DNA of 64,000 nucleotides from a virus. Shown piece after piece: positions 29,120-37,494 of the stretch (positions are counted from its first letter, which is position 1; every line of letters starts with the position of its first letter). The notes beneath the pieces are model-generated. The model was not told the origin of the DNA, searched no databases, and worked only from the letters and a program-made list of their open reading frames with translations. A program made the position numbers and the translations under genes. The stretch is from positions 1 to 64,000 of the IMG/VR virus record IMGVR_UViG_3300037088_000682, one strand, 5' to 3'.

Positions 29120-30469
29120 GTGGACGTTCCTGAAAAAGTAGTTGAAGTTTGCAGAAGGCTCACATCAGCCGGCTTTCAATCCTGGTTGGTGGGGGGAGCC
29201 GTGCGAGACTCCATTATGGGGCGGGAAGCTCATGACTGGGATATCGCAACCAGCGCGAGACCGCCTGATGTAGCAAAGTTGTTCAGATCGGTTGAGACCG
29301 GACTGAAACATGGAACCCTGACGGTATTGGTTGAGGACGATCAGTTCGAGGTCACCACCTTTCGGGGTGAGGGTGAGTACTCAGACGGCCGTCGGCCGGA
29401 CGAGATTCAGTTCCTAGACCGAATCGATCAAGACCTGGCCCGCCGGGACTTCACGATGAATGCCATCGCCTATGACCCGATTGGCAATGTCTTCTGTGAT
29501 CCATTCAACGGCCAGGACGATATCAAAGCTCGAATAATCAGGGCCGTTGGTGATCCTCTACAAAGATTCTCCGAGGATGGATTGAGGAGTCTGCGCGCAT
29601 TGAGGTTCATGGTCTCGTTGGAATTCGATATTGACATCCCAACCTACAGGGCTATTCCTCGAACCTTGGACACTTACGCGAAAGTAAGTGCCGAGCGGAT
29701 TCGGGATGAGTGGTTCAAAATCATGGCCGCGCGCCGCCCATCGGAGGCCTTTAGGGCCATGGACTATACAGGTATGCTGAAACTTACGGTACCCGAGATG
29801 GTACCTATGATCGGTTGTGCCCAAAATAGGTACCATGAGTTCGACGTCTGGGAACACAGTTTGTCCACAGTGGACGCCTGCCCAGCTGAAGACGTTGTCC
29901 TGAGGTTGGGAGCACTTTTCCACGATGTTGGGAAACCCGCATCCAAAGGTACCCATCCCGAGCACGGAGATGCTACCTTCTACGACCACGAGACCATCGG
30001 AGCCAACATGGCTACCGAATTTCTACCTCGAATGAAACTATCCAACGAGGATCAGGAGAGGATTGTCCACCTGGTGAGGCACCACTTCATCCGGTACAGT
30101 GCCGATTGGTCGGCAGCTACTATCCGCCGGTGGGTGCGCCGAGTTGGGTTGGACAACGTGGCCAGTCTTTGCACTCTGGCCCGAGCGGACATCTTCGGAA
30201 AAGGCAAAGCAAGAGTCCAGCTGGAAGAGGACACCATCAACGAGTTGGAATCCAAGATTGCCAATATGAAGGTCACCGAGGTTATCCCCACCTCCACCAA
30301 GGTGCTCACCATCAACGGATGCGACGTAATGACCCACCTGGGCATTGGCCCAGGGCCTACCGTCGGGAAGGTTCTGGCAGCCCTCTTAGAGCTCGTAACC
30401 GATAACCCGGAAGTCAATACCCCCGAGAACTTATTGACTCTGGCTGAGACCATAGTAGCATCCCCCTAG
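29120..30469 (+). CDS. cca: CCA tRNA nucleotidyltransferase with HD domain
   Basis: The 449-residue protein has a class II nucleotidyltransferase head (L-V-G-G-A-V-R-D at 23-30, H-D-W-D-I-A-T at 38-44, A-R-R-D-F-T-M-N-A-I), the neck helices, and an HD domain (L-F-H-D-V-G-K-P, with a later H-H). It adds or repairs the 3' CCA of tRNAs. It is full length. A phage copy would keep tRNAs usable if host defences trim them; that role is inferred. Confidence 0.95.
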   Translation: MDVPEKVVEVCRRLTSAGFQSWLVGGAVRDSIMGREAHDWDIATSARPPDVAKLFRSVETGLKHGTLTVLVEDDQFEVTTFRGEGEYSDGRRPDEIQFLDRIDQDLARRDFTMNAIAYDPIGNVFCDPFNGQDDIKARIIRAVGDPLQRFSEDGLRSLRALRFMVSLEFDIDIPTYRAIPRTLDTYAKVSAERIRDEWFKIMAARRPSEAFRAMDYTGMLKLTVPEMVPMIGCAQNRYHEFDVWEHSLSTVDACPAEDVVLRLGALFHDVGKPASKGTHPEHGDATFYDHETIGANMATEFLPRMKLSNEDQERIVHLVRHHFIRYSADWSAATIRRWVRRVGLDNVASLCTLARADIFGKGKARVQLEEDTINELESKIANMKVTEVIPTSTKVLTINGCDVMTHLGIGPGPTVGKVLAALLELVTDNPEVNTPENLLTLAETIVASP

Positions 30470-30475
30470 GTTACT

Positions 30476-31306
30476 ATGCTAATTCTGGCAGTGATAGCGG
30501 CTATACTCGTGGTGATCATCAGTGTAGCCGCTGTCTTCATCATGCTAAGTAAGTATCAGAAGGCGAAGAATGAGGCTGAGAAACATAGGTTAGAAGCGGT
30601 AGTTGCTGCGAATGCTGCTAGGGTAGCCTTGGGTCAACGTCCCATACCAGGTTCTGGGGTGACCTCTGCGGAGATGGCCGAGCGCCTTGGTCTTGATCCT
30701 CATCCCGCTAGAGCTCCAGAGCCTCCGCCTAACCGATCAGAGACGGGTAGGAATCTCACTCAACCACGTCCAAGACCGAGATCTCGTCAAAGTGTTGAAG
30801 GGGCTTTCTCTAATATGTTTGCAGAGATGGGTACTTCGATGGACTCGCTCTTCAATGGCCTCACTCGAAATATGAACAATGTAGTAGAGCAAGCTACGCA
30901 GCTTGCAAACGTAGCCACGAGCATTGCTCGTGATGCTCAAACCCTTATTGAATTAGGGGTAACTCCAAATCAGATTGTTGTAAATCAAACACGTTCGTGG
31001 AACCTCAGAAACCTCAATACACTCCTTGGGAGAGGGACTCGAACCCTACGACTGTTGGAGACTAGACACCCTGAGGAGTACCAGAATTGGGGTGAGTTGG
31101 TTCAACGGTTCATGACTAGTATTCAATCTGGTGAGTTGGTAATTCGAGATAACTTCATTGAGTCCGCTTCGATGAGTTCAGTAGTCACAGGCCCCAGCGG
31201 CCCACGTTGCTCCATAGGAGGGCAACCTACACAACCTGAGACCAAAGCTGTTGTAGAACCCGAGAAGCCTATCCCTACTCGGTTCGAGCGAGATCCGGTG
31301 ATATGA
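30476..31306 (+). CDS. C-tagged single-span membrane protein
   Basis: A membrane helix (2-24) is followed by S-K-Y-Q-K-A-K, so the long soluble part should be cytoplasmic. It is helical with Asn/Gln-rich segments and ends P-I-P-T-R-F-E-R-D-P-V-I. Its stop overlaps the next of three consecutive C-tagged membrane-protein genes. Confidence 0.8.
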   Translation: MLILAVIAAILVVIISVAAVFIMLSKYQKAKNEAEKHRLEAVVAANAARVALGQRPIPGSGVTSAEMAERLGLDPHPARAPEPPPNRSETGRNLTQPRPRPRSRQSVEGAFSNMFAEMGTSMDSLFNGLTRNMNNVVEQATQLANVATSIARDAQTLIELGVTPNQIVVNQTRSWNLRNLNTLLGRGTRTLRLLETRHPEEYQNWGELVQRFMTSIQSGELVIRDNFIESASMSSVVTGPSGPRCSIGGQPTQPETKAVVEPEKPIPTRFERDPVI

Positions 31307-32358
31307 TGCACTTTGACTTGAGCGCTATAGTCCTAACCTTCCTGTTCTGGGCTATCTTCGTTTGGTTGGTGTCTTATCGCAAGTGGTTCTGGGGGGGCTT
31401 GAAAGTTAATCTACTCGTTTGTGGATCACTTGCTGGTCTAGGGATCTTGTCCCTCTACGCAGTAGATTATCCAGGAGTCATTAATTTCCTACACTTGAAC
31501 AAGCTCCTGTCTACTGAGGTTAGTCACCACGCTCTCACTCTTATAGGGTTCATGTTCCTAGTTTTTTCATTATCGTTCAGAGTGGTTTTGCAACCCAACC
31601 CTGAGCCACGCTTTAGGCGCTTCGTCTCTGAACATCACGTGTTCCCTCTTTCTGGAACAAGACACATCATTGATGGTACTCGAGTGCGAGAGGGGGACTT
31701 AGTCCTTCTTACACAACAGAGGAATGCTATAGAGAATGGCCCTTGGGTTGTTCACCGTAAGCGATGGGTTAGAGATCTACGCTGTCCCACTGGGCAGCAT
31801 GCTTTTGGTTCGTGGGTACTCACCACTAGTGGTGAAACTAGGGGGAGAACACTGTGGTTATGTGGGTTAAGCCGAAACGACTTGGTCGGGCAAGGAGAGT
31901 TGGTTTGGAGTCAGATCAACGCGACTACCCAACTCCGTACCTTTATGTCACTTCAGATCCCCAAATCTGTTGGGGAGGCCGCACTATTCCTTCTCGAGTC
32001 AGGAGTGTTCCCACATCAAGTTAGAGGAGGAGATAGAGCTTACACAGTGGGTCACCTCCGAGAACGAGGTATCATCTCGTATACGGCTGAGGGGATCTTG
32101 ATGAACAAGACCGATACCCAGGGGGACTCTCCTGATTGGGGGCCTCGAGTTAGGGCAACCATGCGACTTCTCATTCACTCTGGCGAGTATGACTATGATA
32201 AACATGAATACGAGGGTCTCCTTGCCGCTGGGTTAGAACATCGACTAACAGCTTCAGACTTCGGAGCTGATCTGACGTTTCGGATTAAGAACGAAGTGAG
32301 TGAAGTGGATGAACCTAAGTTGCCACCAACTCGATTTGAAAGGGATGCTGTTGTATGA
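31303..32358 (+). CDS. C-tagged three-span membrane protein with tail-fibre-like segment
   Basis: Three hydrophobic helices (about 7-24, 35-53, 78-95) precede a segment (about 118-150) G-T-R-V-R-E-G-D-L-V-L-L-T-Q-Q ... I-E-N-G-P-W-V-V matching the G-D-R-V-L-L-K-x-Q-T ... E-N-G-I-Y-V-V pattern of many phage tail-fibre proteins. The last residues are P-P-T-R-F-E-R-D-A-V-V. A fibre-type repeat in a membrane protein is odd. It overlaps both neighbours by four bases. Confidence 0.78.
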   Translation: MMHFDLSAIVLTFLFWAIFVWLVSYRKWFWGGLKVNLLVCGSLAGLGILSLYAVDYPGVINFLHLNKLLSTEVSHHALTLIGFMFLVFSLSFRVVLQPNPEPRFRRFVSEHHVFPLSGTRHIIDGTRVREGDLVLLTQQRNAIENGPWVVHRKRWVRDLRCPTGQHAFGSWVLTTSGETRGRTLWLCGLSRNDLVGQGELVWSQINATTQLRTFMSLQIPKSVGEAALFLLESGVFPHQVRGGDRAYTVGHLRERGIISYTAEGILMNKTDTQGDSPDWGPRVRATMRLLIHSGEYDYDKHEYEGLLAAGLEHRLTASDFGADLTFRIKNEVSEVDEPKLPPTRFERDAVV

Positions 32359-32885
32359 CTGACCCTTCCCTGACCAAGCTTCTGTTGAGTATAACGGTGC
32401 CCCTACTCGTTATTACTTTCCATACTTTCTATCAAGCTAATGTAAAGTACAAGAGCCACAATACTGCAGCCATCCTCAAATTCAGGTTGGGTATGCTCGC
32501 TGTGTTCTTGGTTTTACTAATGATGTTCTTGGTAACACTCATCAAGGTACAGCGCATTGATACACACTTAAACATCCATTATTGGGAGAGCCCTCTTATC
32601 ATACTTTTCGCCATTAATGCTGTTGCTTTCGGTCGCTTCGTTTTTAGCATACCAGACGCTACCTTCCTAGAAAGAGCTCGGATAGCTAGTAATGAAGGGG
32701 TGCTAGCCCATAATGAAAGTGTTCTTAGGGAACTCAGAGGTGTCCAAGAAGCGATGGGTCAACGCACCCCGTTCAACCCAGACGCTACCATCAAACGCAC
32801 CCACCCAATTGAAGCCCCTACCCCAAAGAAGCCAGAACCCGAAGTGTATAGACCAACACGGTTTGAACGTGATGAAGTGATTTGA
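32355..32885 (+). CDS. C-tagged three-span membrane protein
   Basis: Three hydrophobic helices (about 8-26, 45-65, 80-98) are followed by a cytoplasmic helical tail ending R-P-T-R-F-E-R-D-E-V-I. It is the third tagged membrane protein in a row and shares no obvious body similarity with the other two. Confidence 0.78.
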   Translation: MTDPSLTKLLLSITVPLLVITFHTFYQANVKYKSHNTAAILKFRLGMLAVFLVLLMMFLVTLIKVQRIDTHLNIHYWESPLIILFAINAVAFGRFVFSIPDATFLERARIASNEGVLAHNESVLRELRGVQEAMGQRTPFNPDATIKRTHPIEAPTPKKPEPEVYRPTRFERDEVI

Positions 32886-32894
32886 GAATCTGAA

Positions 32895-33482
32895 ATGAAG
32901 AAGACATTAGGTTTTGTACCAATCCTAGCAATAGTAGCAGTATTCACGTGTGTCACCCTCGTTGTAGTAACGAGAGGGACTAGTCGCAGAGACCAAGTAC
33001 ATCAGCAAATATTGGCTGCTACGTCCTCAGCAATAGAGAACTCCAAAGAAGCTTCAGCAATTTCGAACCGTACAGCGGCTAGCCTTTCCGCCGCCCCCAG
33101 TGCTTCCGTCGATAAGATTGAACCCCGTTCGATCATGAGGATTCATTTCCCTCGGGATAAGGAACTGGAGTTTGGGGTTAGGAGCCTACGTCTCGGAATC
33201 TACCCCACAGAGGTCGCGGCCAAAGAAGCCCAAACCAAGTTTGGTGCCTATATCACCAAGTGTGTTAACTACTCTTTGACTTCCGATTGGGCCTGGTGGT
33301 GCCATTTGGATTTACTCAAGCGTACCAAGATTGAAAAAGACCACGGTCAGTGGCAGTTGTACCTTGAGAACCTAACCGTTCCGGAGGGGATGAACCTCTG
33401 TGCATTTCTCTGGGTATCCCCTGAGATGCTGGAAGTTCCTTGGGCTCGGTTACCTAACAACACCTGCGTATTCAGGAACTAA
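32895..33482 (+). CDS. Signal-anchored protein, 195 aa
   Basis: M-K-K-T-L-G then a hydrophobic helix (to about residue 26), a helical linker and a C-terminal domain with three or four Cys, Trp-rich segments (W-A-W-W-C) and no tag. The anchor probably leaves the domain in the periplasm. Function unknown. Confidence 0.72.
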   Translation: MKKTLGFVPILAIVAVFTCVTLVVVTRGTSRRDQVHQQILAATSSAIENSKEASAISNRTAASLSAAPSASVDKIEPRSIMRIHFPRDKELEFGVRSLRLGIYPTEVAAKEAQTKFGAYITKCVNYSLTSDWAWWCHLDLLKRTKIEKDHGQWQLYLENLTVPEGMNLCAFLWVSPEMLEVPWARLPNNTCVFRN

Positions 33483-33784
33483 TGAGTCGATACACTGAGT
33501 TGGTTGGGAAGCTTCAGCAAGGCGAGACCATCACTTACCGGGAATTCGGGAACTCGATGTTGCCCAAACTCAAGAGCCGTGTCCTGGTGACCGTCAGTCC
33601 CTGCCAGCTTGAGGACTGTGCAGTGGGGGACATCGTCCTAGCCAAGGTTCGTGGAGCCCACTACCTGCACTACGTGAAGGCTATCTCCAACCAAGGAGTT
33701 CAGATAGGAAATGCCAGCGGCCACATCAATGGCTGGACTCGAAACGTCTACGGGAAACTCGCCTCCTACGAGAACCCTCAATGA
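33482..33784 (+). CDS. S24/S26-like serine peptidase fold, candidate
   Basis: The 100-residue protein has R-E-F-G-N-S-M-L-P-K-L (like G-x-S-M-x-P with the nucleophile Ser), G-D-I-V-L-A-K-V-R-G and H-Y-V-K-A-I with a Lys where LexA and UmuD have the general base. G-H-I-N-G-W-T follows. A small soluble S24-type peptidase or fold relative is likely. TAATG overlap upstream. Confidence 0.7.
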   Translation: MSRYTELVGKLQQGETITYREFGNSMLPKLKSRVLVTVSPCQLEDCAVGDIVLAKVRGAHYLHYVKAISNQGVQIGNASGHINGWTRNVYGKLASYENPQ

Positions 33785-34358
33785 GAGTGCCTTTAACCTA
33801 CCAGAAGATACCAGATACCCACAACTGCCCCCTCAAACAGTGCCTAGTTTTTGAGAAGTACGACGGGACTAACCTCCATTGGGTATTGAATCCTAAGTTT
33901 GGTTGGATAGACTATGGTACCCGCCGTGATCGGTTCCCCTTCAACATCGCTGGAGGTAGGAAGTTCGAACAGGCCCATCCTGAATTATCTGGAGTTCAGC
34001 CAACGAGATTGTGGTATTCACTGAGTACTTCGGGCCTAACTCGTTTGCCGGGATGCATCAACCCGGGGACGAAATGGATCTGATCATCTTTGATGTTCAG
34101 ATCGATGGTAATCTTCTTCCTCCAGAAGAGTTCCTCAGGGTCTTCAAAGACTTCAACATCGCTCGAGTTGTCTTCAAAGGCAAGTACTCGGGTCAGCTCT
34201 TCAATGACGTTCGGGAAGGCAAGTACGGGGTGAAGGAAGGCGTGGTGGTGAAGGGCGTAGCCGATGGTCAGCTCTACATGGCCAAGATTAAGACAAACGC
34301 TTACCTAGAACGCTTGAAGAATACGTTCGGGGATTCCTGGAAAGAGTACTGGGAGTAG
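33781..34358 (+). CDS. RNA ligase, split by a -1 frameshift
   Basis: The first frame contains motif I (E-K-Y-D-G-T-N, adenylated Lys27) and G-T-R-R-D-R-F-P-F, and runs to a stop at 34083. The second frame, entered near 33995-34010, continues N-E-I-V-V-F-T-E-Y-F-G-P-N (motif III), E-G-V-V-V-K-G (motif IV) and Y-M-A-K-I-K-T (motif V). Together they form a complete RNA_ligase-family enzyme of about 190 residues, sealing RNA ends with ATP. No long homopolymer marks the junction. Confidence 0.85.
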
Positions 34359-34359
34359 C

Positions 34360-34365
34360 GGTGTA
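34360..34365 (+). promoter_or_regulatory. GGTGTATTAG element between AGTAGC/GCTACT arms
   Basis: GGTGTATTAGTGGGA precedes the ATG at 34375, nine bases after GTA. AGTAGC (34354-34359) and GCTACT (34377-34382) form a six-bp inverted repeat around it. Confidence 0.6.
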
Positions 34366-34374
34366 TTAGTGGGA

Positions 34375-34806
34375 ATGCTACTAAGACTTGAAGACCTCAC
34401 CTTAGATCCCTCTGATTACCTCCACACATTAGCGGTGAGACTCCCCTTACCTAGTGATTGGGAGATTGAGGCTCATCAAGGTATTGCTAGGTGTGGGGTA
34501 ATGCTACGGGGTCAAAACAGCAGAGAATCCCTTTGGCTCCCTTTCGATGAGAGGGATGACTTTTATGGTACCGTATTGTTTCGGCAACCAGCAGCTCGTG
34601 AAGATCAAGTCCTGTCCTGGACTTACTTGGTCAACATTTGGTACCAATCGAGGGAGGTTATCCCTTGGCATGTTACTCTGACCTCGCACCCTTCAACTTG
34701 GCACTTCAGCTTCGGATTAGCCGGAAGTAATCAGGGTGTCAGGGTCATCCTTCCTGACTACATACCCCTAGCTCATCCTCAGTTAGAATCCGTTGGAACC
34801 GGGTAA
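34375..34806 (+). CDS. Hypothetical protein, 143 aa
   Basis: The ATG is set by the promoter element; a GTG at 34369 is rejected. The protein is beta-rich with many Trp and His (W-Y-Q-S-R-E-V-I-P-W-H-V-T-L). Convergent with a DUF6794-like gene (62-base overlap). Function unknown. Confidence 0.66.
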   Translation: MLLRLEDLTLDPSDYLHTLAVRLPLPSDWEIEAHQGIARCGVMLRGQNSRESLWLPFDERDDFYGTVLFRQPAAREDQVLSWTYLVNIWYQSREVIPWHVTLTSHPSTWHFSFGLAGSNQGVRVILPDYIPLAHPQLESVGTG

Positions 34807-35131
34807 GGATCCCCCGTCGACAATAGGCTGCGATGATGATGCTGGACATATCATCCACGTGTTTAGCTCCGTGTACTTGCTCCATATGCTGGGCAAGTTC
34901 TGACCTTTGCCACAAGCCCCACTTGTTTCTGAGATACCGTCCTAAGGTGCTATGCAGCTCAGTGACAGCTGTTTTCTCGTTGGCTACACTGAGGAAGGCT
35001 CGGACATCGTCATTCAACATCTGATCTAGAGCAATGAGCGCTTCTTCAAGTGTTCTAGGTTGAAGCGCCTCCTCTTTGACTTTAGCGTGCAAAGGTGAGT
35101 CTTTAAGAGCTTTTGGTTTCTCGAGTGGCAT
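34745..35131 (-). CDS. DUF6794-like protein with long-form C-tag
   Basis: T-L-E-E-A-L-I-A-L-D, a central H-S-T-L-G-R-Y-L-R-N-K-W-G-L-W and D-D-M-S-S-I-I-I follow the DUF6794 pattern. The end L-T-R-F-Q-R-I-L-T-E-D-E-L is the long C-tag form followed by seven further residues. A tag on a recognisable domain shows the peptide is an added module. Confidence 0.78.
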   Translation of the reverse strand: MPLEKPKALKDSPLHAKVKEEALQPRTLEEALIALDQMLNDDVRAFLSVANEKTAVTELHSTLGRYLRNKWGLWQRSELAQHMEQVHGAKHVDDMSSIIIAAYCRRGILTRFQRILTEDELGVCSQEG

Positions 35132-35297
35132 CGGACACCTCTAACGGTGGACGGCCTGTTGGGATTGTTTTTAAGGGCTTCTTGATAAGAGGTTCAAACG
35201 CCACTTCGGGCGGATCACAGATGCAAACCTCAAGCCTCTCTTTACAGGTAGCACCGTAACCACTATCACCGATTATTCTGCAAATGAGAAAAGACAT
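35103..35297 (-). CDS. Small cysteine-containing protein, 64 aa
   Basis: The ATG at 35297 gives M-S-F-L-I-C-R-I-I-G; further upstream the ORF runs into the divergent gene and is rejected. TATAGT lies 13 bases upstream of the ATG on this strand. C-K-E-R and C-I-C-D are near the middle. It overlaps the DUF6794-like gene by 29 bases. Weakly supported. Confidence 0.5.
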   Translation of the reverse strand: MSFLICRIIGDSGYGATCKERLEVCICDPPEVAFEPLIKKPLKTIPTGRPPLEVSDATRETKSS

Positions 35298-35301
35298 AGC
35301 C

Positions 35302-35307
35302 GGTGTA
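35302..35307 (+). promoter_or_regulatory. GGTGTA promoter-like element
   Basis: CCGGTGTACTAACTATATC precedes the ATG at 35319, 11 bases after GTA. Confidence 0.58.
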
Positions 35308-35318
35308 CTAACTATATC

Positions 35319-35786
35319 ATGGTTGCTAAAAGCAATACAGGTTCCCAGCTTAGTTGGGAGAAAAAGTGGTTCGTTATGGAGGCAAACGGGCAGCCCTTCA
35401 AGAAGGAACTCGATTGTTATCGAATAACAGAGCCGGAAAGCGGGTACATAGTCAAGATGGGGTGCATCAGGCACTTTGTCCCCGCAGGTAAGTGTTATCA
35501 AACCGAACAAGAAGCCGGTGTCAAAGTTGCTGAGCTACAGAGCCTTGTTGGTGTCCGCGAGCAATTGGCCGCCTATGCCCATGAAGCCTGGTCATGCTGG
35601 ATGAAGTACCTGTTCAGCAAGTGCACCCCTTTGACTGGGGGTGGGCTAGCTATCGATAGGAGTCTCGTTGAGCGGTGGGAGCGGCAAATGAACACACCCT
35701 ACGCGGAGCTATCGGAAGATGAAAAGGCTTCCGATAGAGACGAAGCTCACAAGATGTTGGACATCATGGCGAAGGCCAAAAGTTAG
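35319..35786 (+). CDS. Conserved phage protein with W/Y-rich C-terminal domain
   Basis: The second half (about 75-150) has E-A-W-S-C-W-M-K-Y-L, L-V-E-R-W-E-R-Q-M-N-T-P-Y-A-E-L-S, S-D-R-D-E-A-H-K-M-L, a pattern I know from many uncharacterised phage proteins. The N-terminal half is beta-rich with two Cys. Function unknown. Confidence 0.75.
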   Translation: MVAKSNTGSQLSWEKKWFVMEANGQPFKKELDCYRITEPESGYIVKMGCIRHFVPAGKCYQTEQEAGVKVAELQSLVGVREQLAAYAHEAWSCWMKYLFSKCTPLTGGGLAIDRSLVERWERQMNTPYAELSEDEKASDRDEAHKMLDIMAKAKS

Positions 35787-36109
35787 CCCGGGTGCCGACC
35801 TAGAAGCGCAAACACATCAGTAACCCTTGCCCCTGTATTGCGCATAGCTTGAACCAAGCACCTAGCACTATAAGCTCCCTTGAATGCATTCAAAACATTC
35901 TGTAGCTTTCGAGCATCCTTTTCCTTGAGAGCATCCTGCACCTCAATGAGAACATCAGTGTCATCCATTGCAGTTTTCGGTGACACACTAGCTGCTAGCT
36001 TCACCAAAGACTGAGCTAGCCTCTCTCGACTTGGATTAGGTGTTTTGGCGTAATCCAGTATTCCCTGAAGGGAAGCTGCTAGTTCTCTTGAATCAGCGAT
36101 CTTATCCAT
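35783..36109 (-). CDS. Helical protein, 108 aa
   Basis: Almost all helical (S-L-Q-G-I-L-D-Y-A, V-L-I-E-V-Q-D-A-L-K-E-K, V-L-N-A-F-K-G). AAAAGGTAA lies close to the ATG inside one arm of a hairpin. No family recognised. Confidence 0.68.
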   Translation of the reverse strand: MDKIADSRELAASLQGILDYAKTPNPSRERLAQSLVKLAASVSPKTAMDDTDVLIEVQDALKEKDARKLQNVLNAFKGAYSARCLVQAMRNTGARVTDVFALLGRHPG

Positions 36110-36114
36110 GGGGT

Positions 36115-36157
36115 TACCTTTTGAGATCCAAGTCCGCTACCTGAATCTCAAAAGGTA
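36115..36157 (-). repeat. 13-bp perfect inverted repeat upstream of the 36.1 kb gene
   Basis: TACCTTTTGAGAT (36115-36127) and ATCTCAAAAGGTA (36145-36157) are exact complements around a 17-base loop, five bases from the ATG at 36109. The ribosome-binding AAAAGG lies in the stem, so it may act as a terminator for the preceding gene or block translation. Confidence 0.65.
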
Positions 36158-36177
36158 TAGAAGGACTATTCAGTAGA

Positions 36178-36549
36178 TCAACGCGGGCAGGGGATCCCAC
36201 TAGCAGCTCGGCTCTTCTCGAACTCGATCTGAGCCTCGGCTTCTTCCTCTGGGGAGAGCTTTCCTCCGAAGCAACCCCCGTCCATGAGATCCTTCACCGT
36301 AAGGCCTTCTGGTAGCATGTCTTCAACCAAGAACATGCCCTTGACCTTGGTGCCACCCTCTTCCTCGATTGTGGACTCAACGTAGAGGTGTGGGTACCCT
36401 TCCTTGTCGATGACCAACTGCCATCGACCATCCTCAGGCTTGATTACACCCTGAGCTTCGGGATCACTATCGTATCTGCCTATGCAAATATTCTGCATTT
36501 TGAATGACTCTTTCAGCGGGAGGTTATGAACCAACCGGAAGTCATCCAC
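36178..36549 (-). CDS. Hypothetical protein, 123 aa
   Basis: Beta-rich first half (N-I-C-I-G-R-Y, W-Q-L-V-I-D, H-L-Y-V-E-S) and an acidic helix E-E-E-A-E-A-Q-I-E-F. A TTGACA about 35 bases upstream of the ATG may be a -35 site. Function unknown. Confidence 0.68.
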   Translation of the reverse strand: MDDFRLVHNLPLKESFKMQNICIGRYDSDPEAQGVIKPEDGRWQLVIDKEGYPHLYVESTIEEEGGTKVKGMFLVEDMLPEGLTVKDLMDGGCFGGKLSPEEEAEAQIEFEKSRAASGIPCPR

Positions 36550-36604
36550 TTCACGGTAATGGGTACCCTAATCCGTCGATTCGAAACTGTCAAGAACCAA
36601 TTTC

Positions 36605-36610
36605 GGTGTA
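36605..36610 (+). promoter_or_regulatory. GGTGTA promoter-like element
   Basis: TTCGGTGTAGTTGGGTCA precedes the ATG at 36620, nine bases after GTA. Confidence 0.62.
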
Positions 36611-36619
36611 GTTGGGTCA

Positions 36620-36997
36620 ATGAAGCCAGGTGATGTTCTCCCCGATGGGCTCATTGCCTATCATGCTTGCGCAGTACTCAACGATTTAGACATCCTGGTA
36701 GCGCTCCCCTCCTTCGTACTCGACGATGTAAGGAGGAACTCCGGGATCACTCCCGAGTGGCCTCTGGGCATCTACGTCGTGTTCACTGAAGAGGGCATCC
36801 TCCTCGGTGTTCACGGGAAGAATAGCGAGGGTGACTTCGAGGACAAGGTGAGCTTCCTCGAGCTCACCGATGATAAAGTACCCGACATAGGCGAGGAGAT
36901 CTGGACTATGTGGAAGATTCATCGAAGCGCCTCCGATGAATCTGTCGAAGCCAACTACAAGATCCTGTTGGATCGAACCTTGGGGAAATCCAACTAA
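36620..36997 (+). CDS. Hypothetical protein, 125 aa
   Basis: An alpha/beta protein (I-Y-V-V-F-T-E-E-G-I-L-L-G-V, V-S-F-L-E-L-T) with an acidic surface. TAATG overlap with the next gene. No family recognised. Confidence 0.7.
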   Translation: MKPGDVLPDGLIAYHACAVLNDLDILVALPSFVLDDVRRNSGITPEWPLGIYVVFTEEGILLGVHGKNSEGDFEDKVSFLELTDDKVPDIGEEIWTMWKIHRSASDESVEANYKILLDRTLGKSN

Positions 36998-37494
36998 TGC
37001 CCTTAAACCAAAATGAAGTGTTCCCGGTGATGCAGAAAGATCAGTGGTGGGCTCAAAAGGGAACCCTTGCTCTCCTGCACGTATTGTCCGTAGATTACTA
37101 CTATACTTGTGCCGATAGTTATTTTGAATTAGAGGTCTGGGCACCCAATGAACCACCTGGAAATAAGTGGAATTGGGCTCAGGGACTGGGGCCACCAAAG
37201 CAATCTCTCCTTTGGTTCAGATCCAGATTAGACGTAAAACACCCCGTTGAGAGCTACAAGACCGGAACTGTCTACATTTCAGCAAGGAACCACCAACTCT
37301 TCTTTGTCGCAAACATCGAGGGTGGGGTCTGGATTCTCGCAGATTGGGAGGTCACCCTTGAAGACCTCCGACAATCGTATGTGTTTCAACCAGCCCCTGT
37401 TGATCCCAATCAGATCCTCGAAACTAGGTTGGAAAGGGTTTTAGGTGAAGACCATGCTCCGACTGAAAGTCACTCCAATCTTCCGTTGGTATGA
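36997..37494 (+). CDS. Protein with internal long-form C-tag
   Basis: A Trp-rich beta protein (W-W-A-Q-K-G-T-L-A-L-L, V-W-I-L-A-D-W-E-V) whose end has L-E-T-R-L-E-R-V-L-G-E-D, a long-form tag, followed by 13 more residues. The tail overlaps the next small gene, which may explain the extension. Confidence 0.68.
   Translation: MPLNQNEVFPVMQKDQWWAQKGTLALLHVLSVDYYYTCADSYFELEVWAPNEPPGNKWNWAQGLGPPKQSLLWFRSRLDVKHPVESYKTGTVYISARNHQLFFVANIEGGVWILADWEVTLEDLRQSYVFQPAPVDPNQILETRLERVLGEDHAPTESHSNLPLV

Noticed and set aside
29558-30453. Minus-strand ORFs within the CCA enzyme gene
   Set aside because: They are shadows of a clearly homologous plus-strand gene.
35298-35510. N-terminal extension of the 35.1 kb minus-strand gene
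   Set aside because: It runs antisense through the divergent conserved gene starting at 35319.
36686-37198. Minus-strand ORF of 170 codons
   Set aside because: Antisense to two plus-strand genes with TAATG coupling and a promoter-like element.
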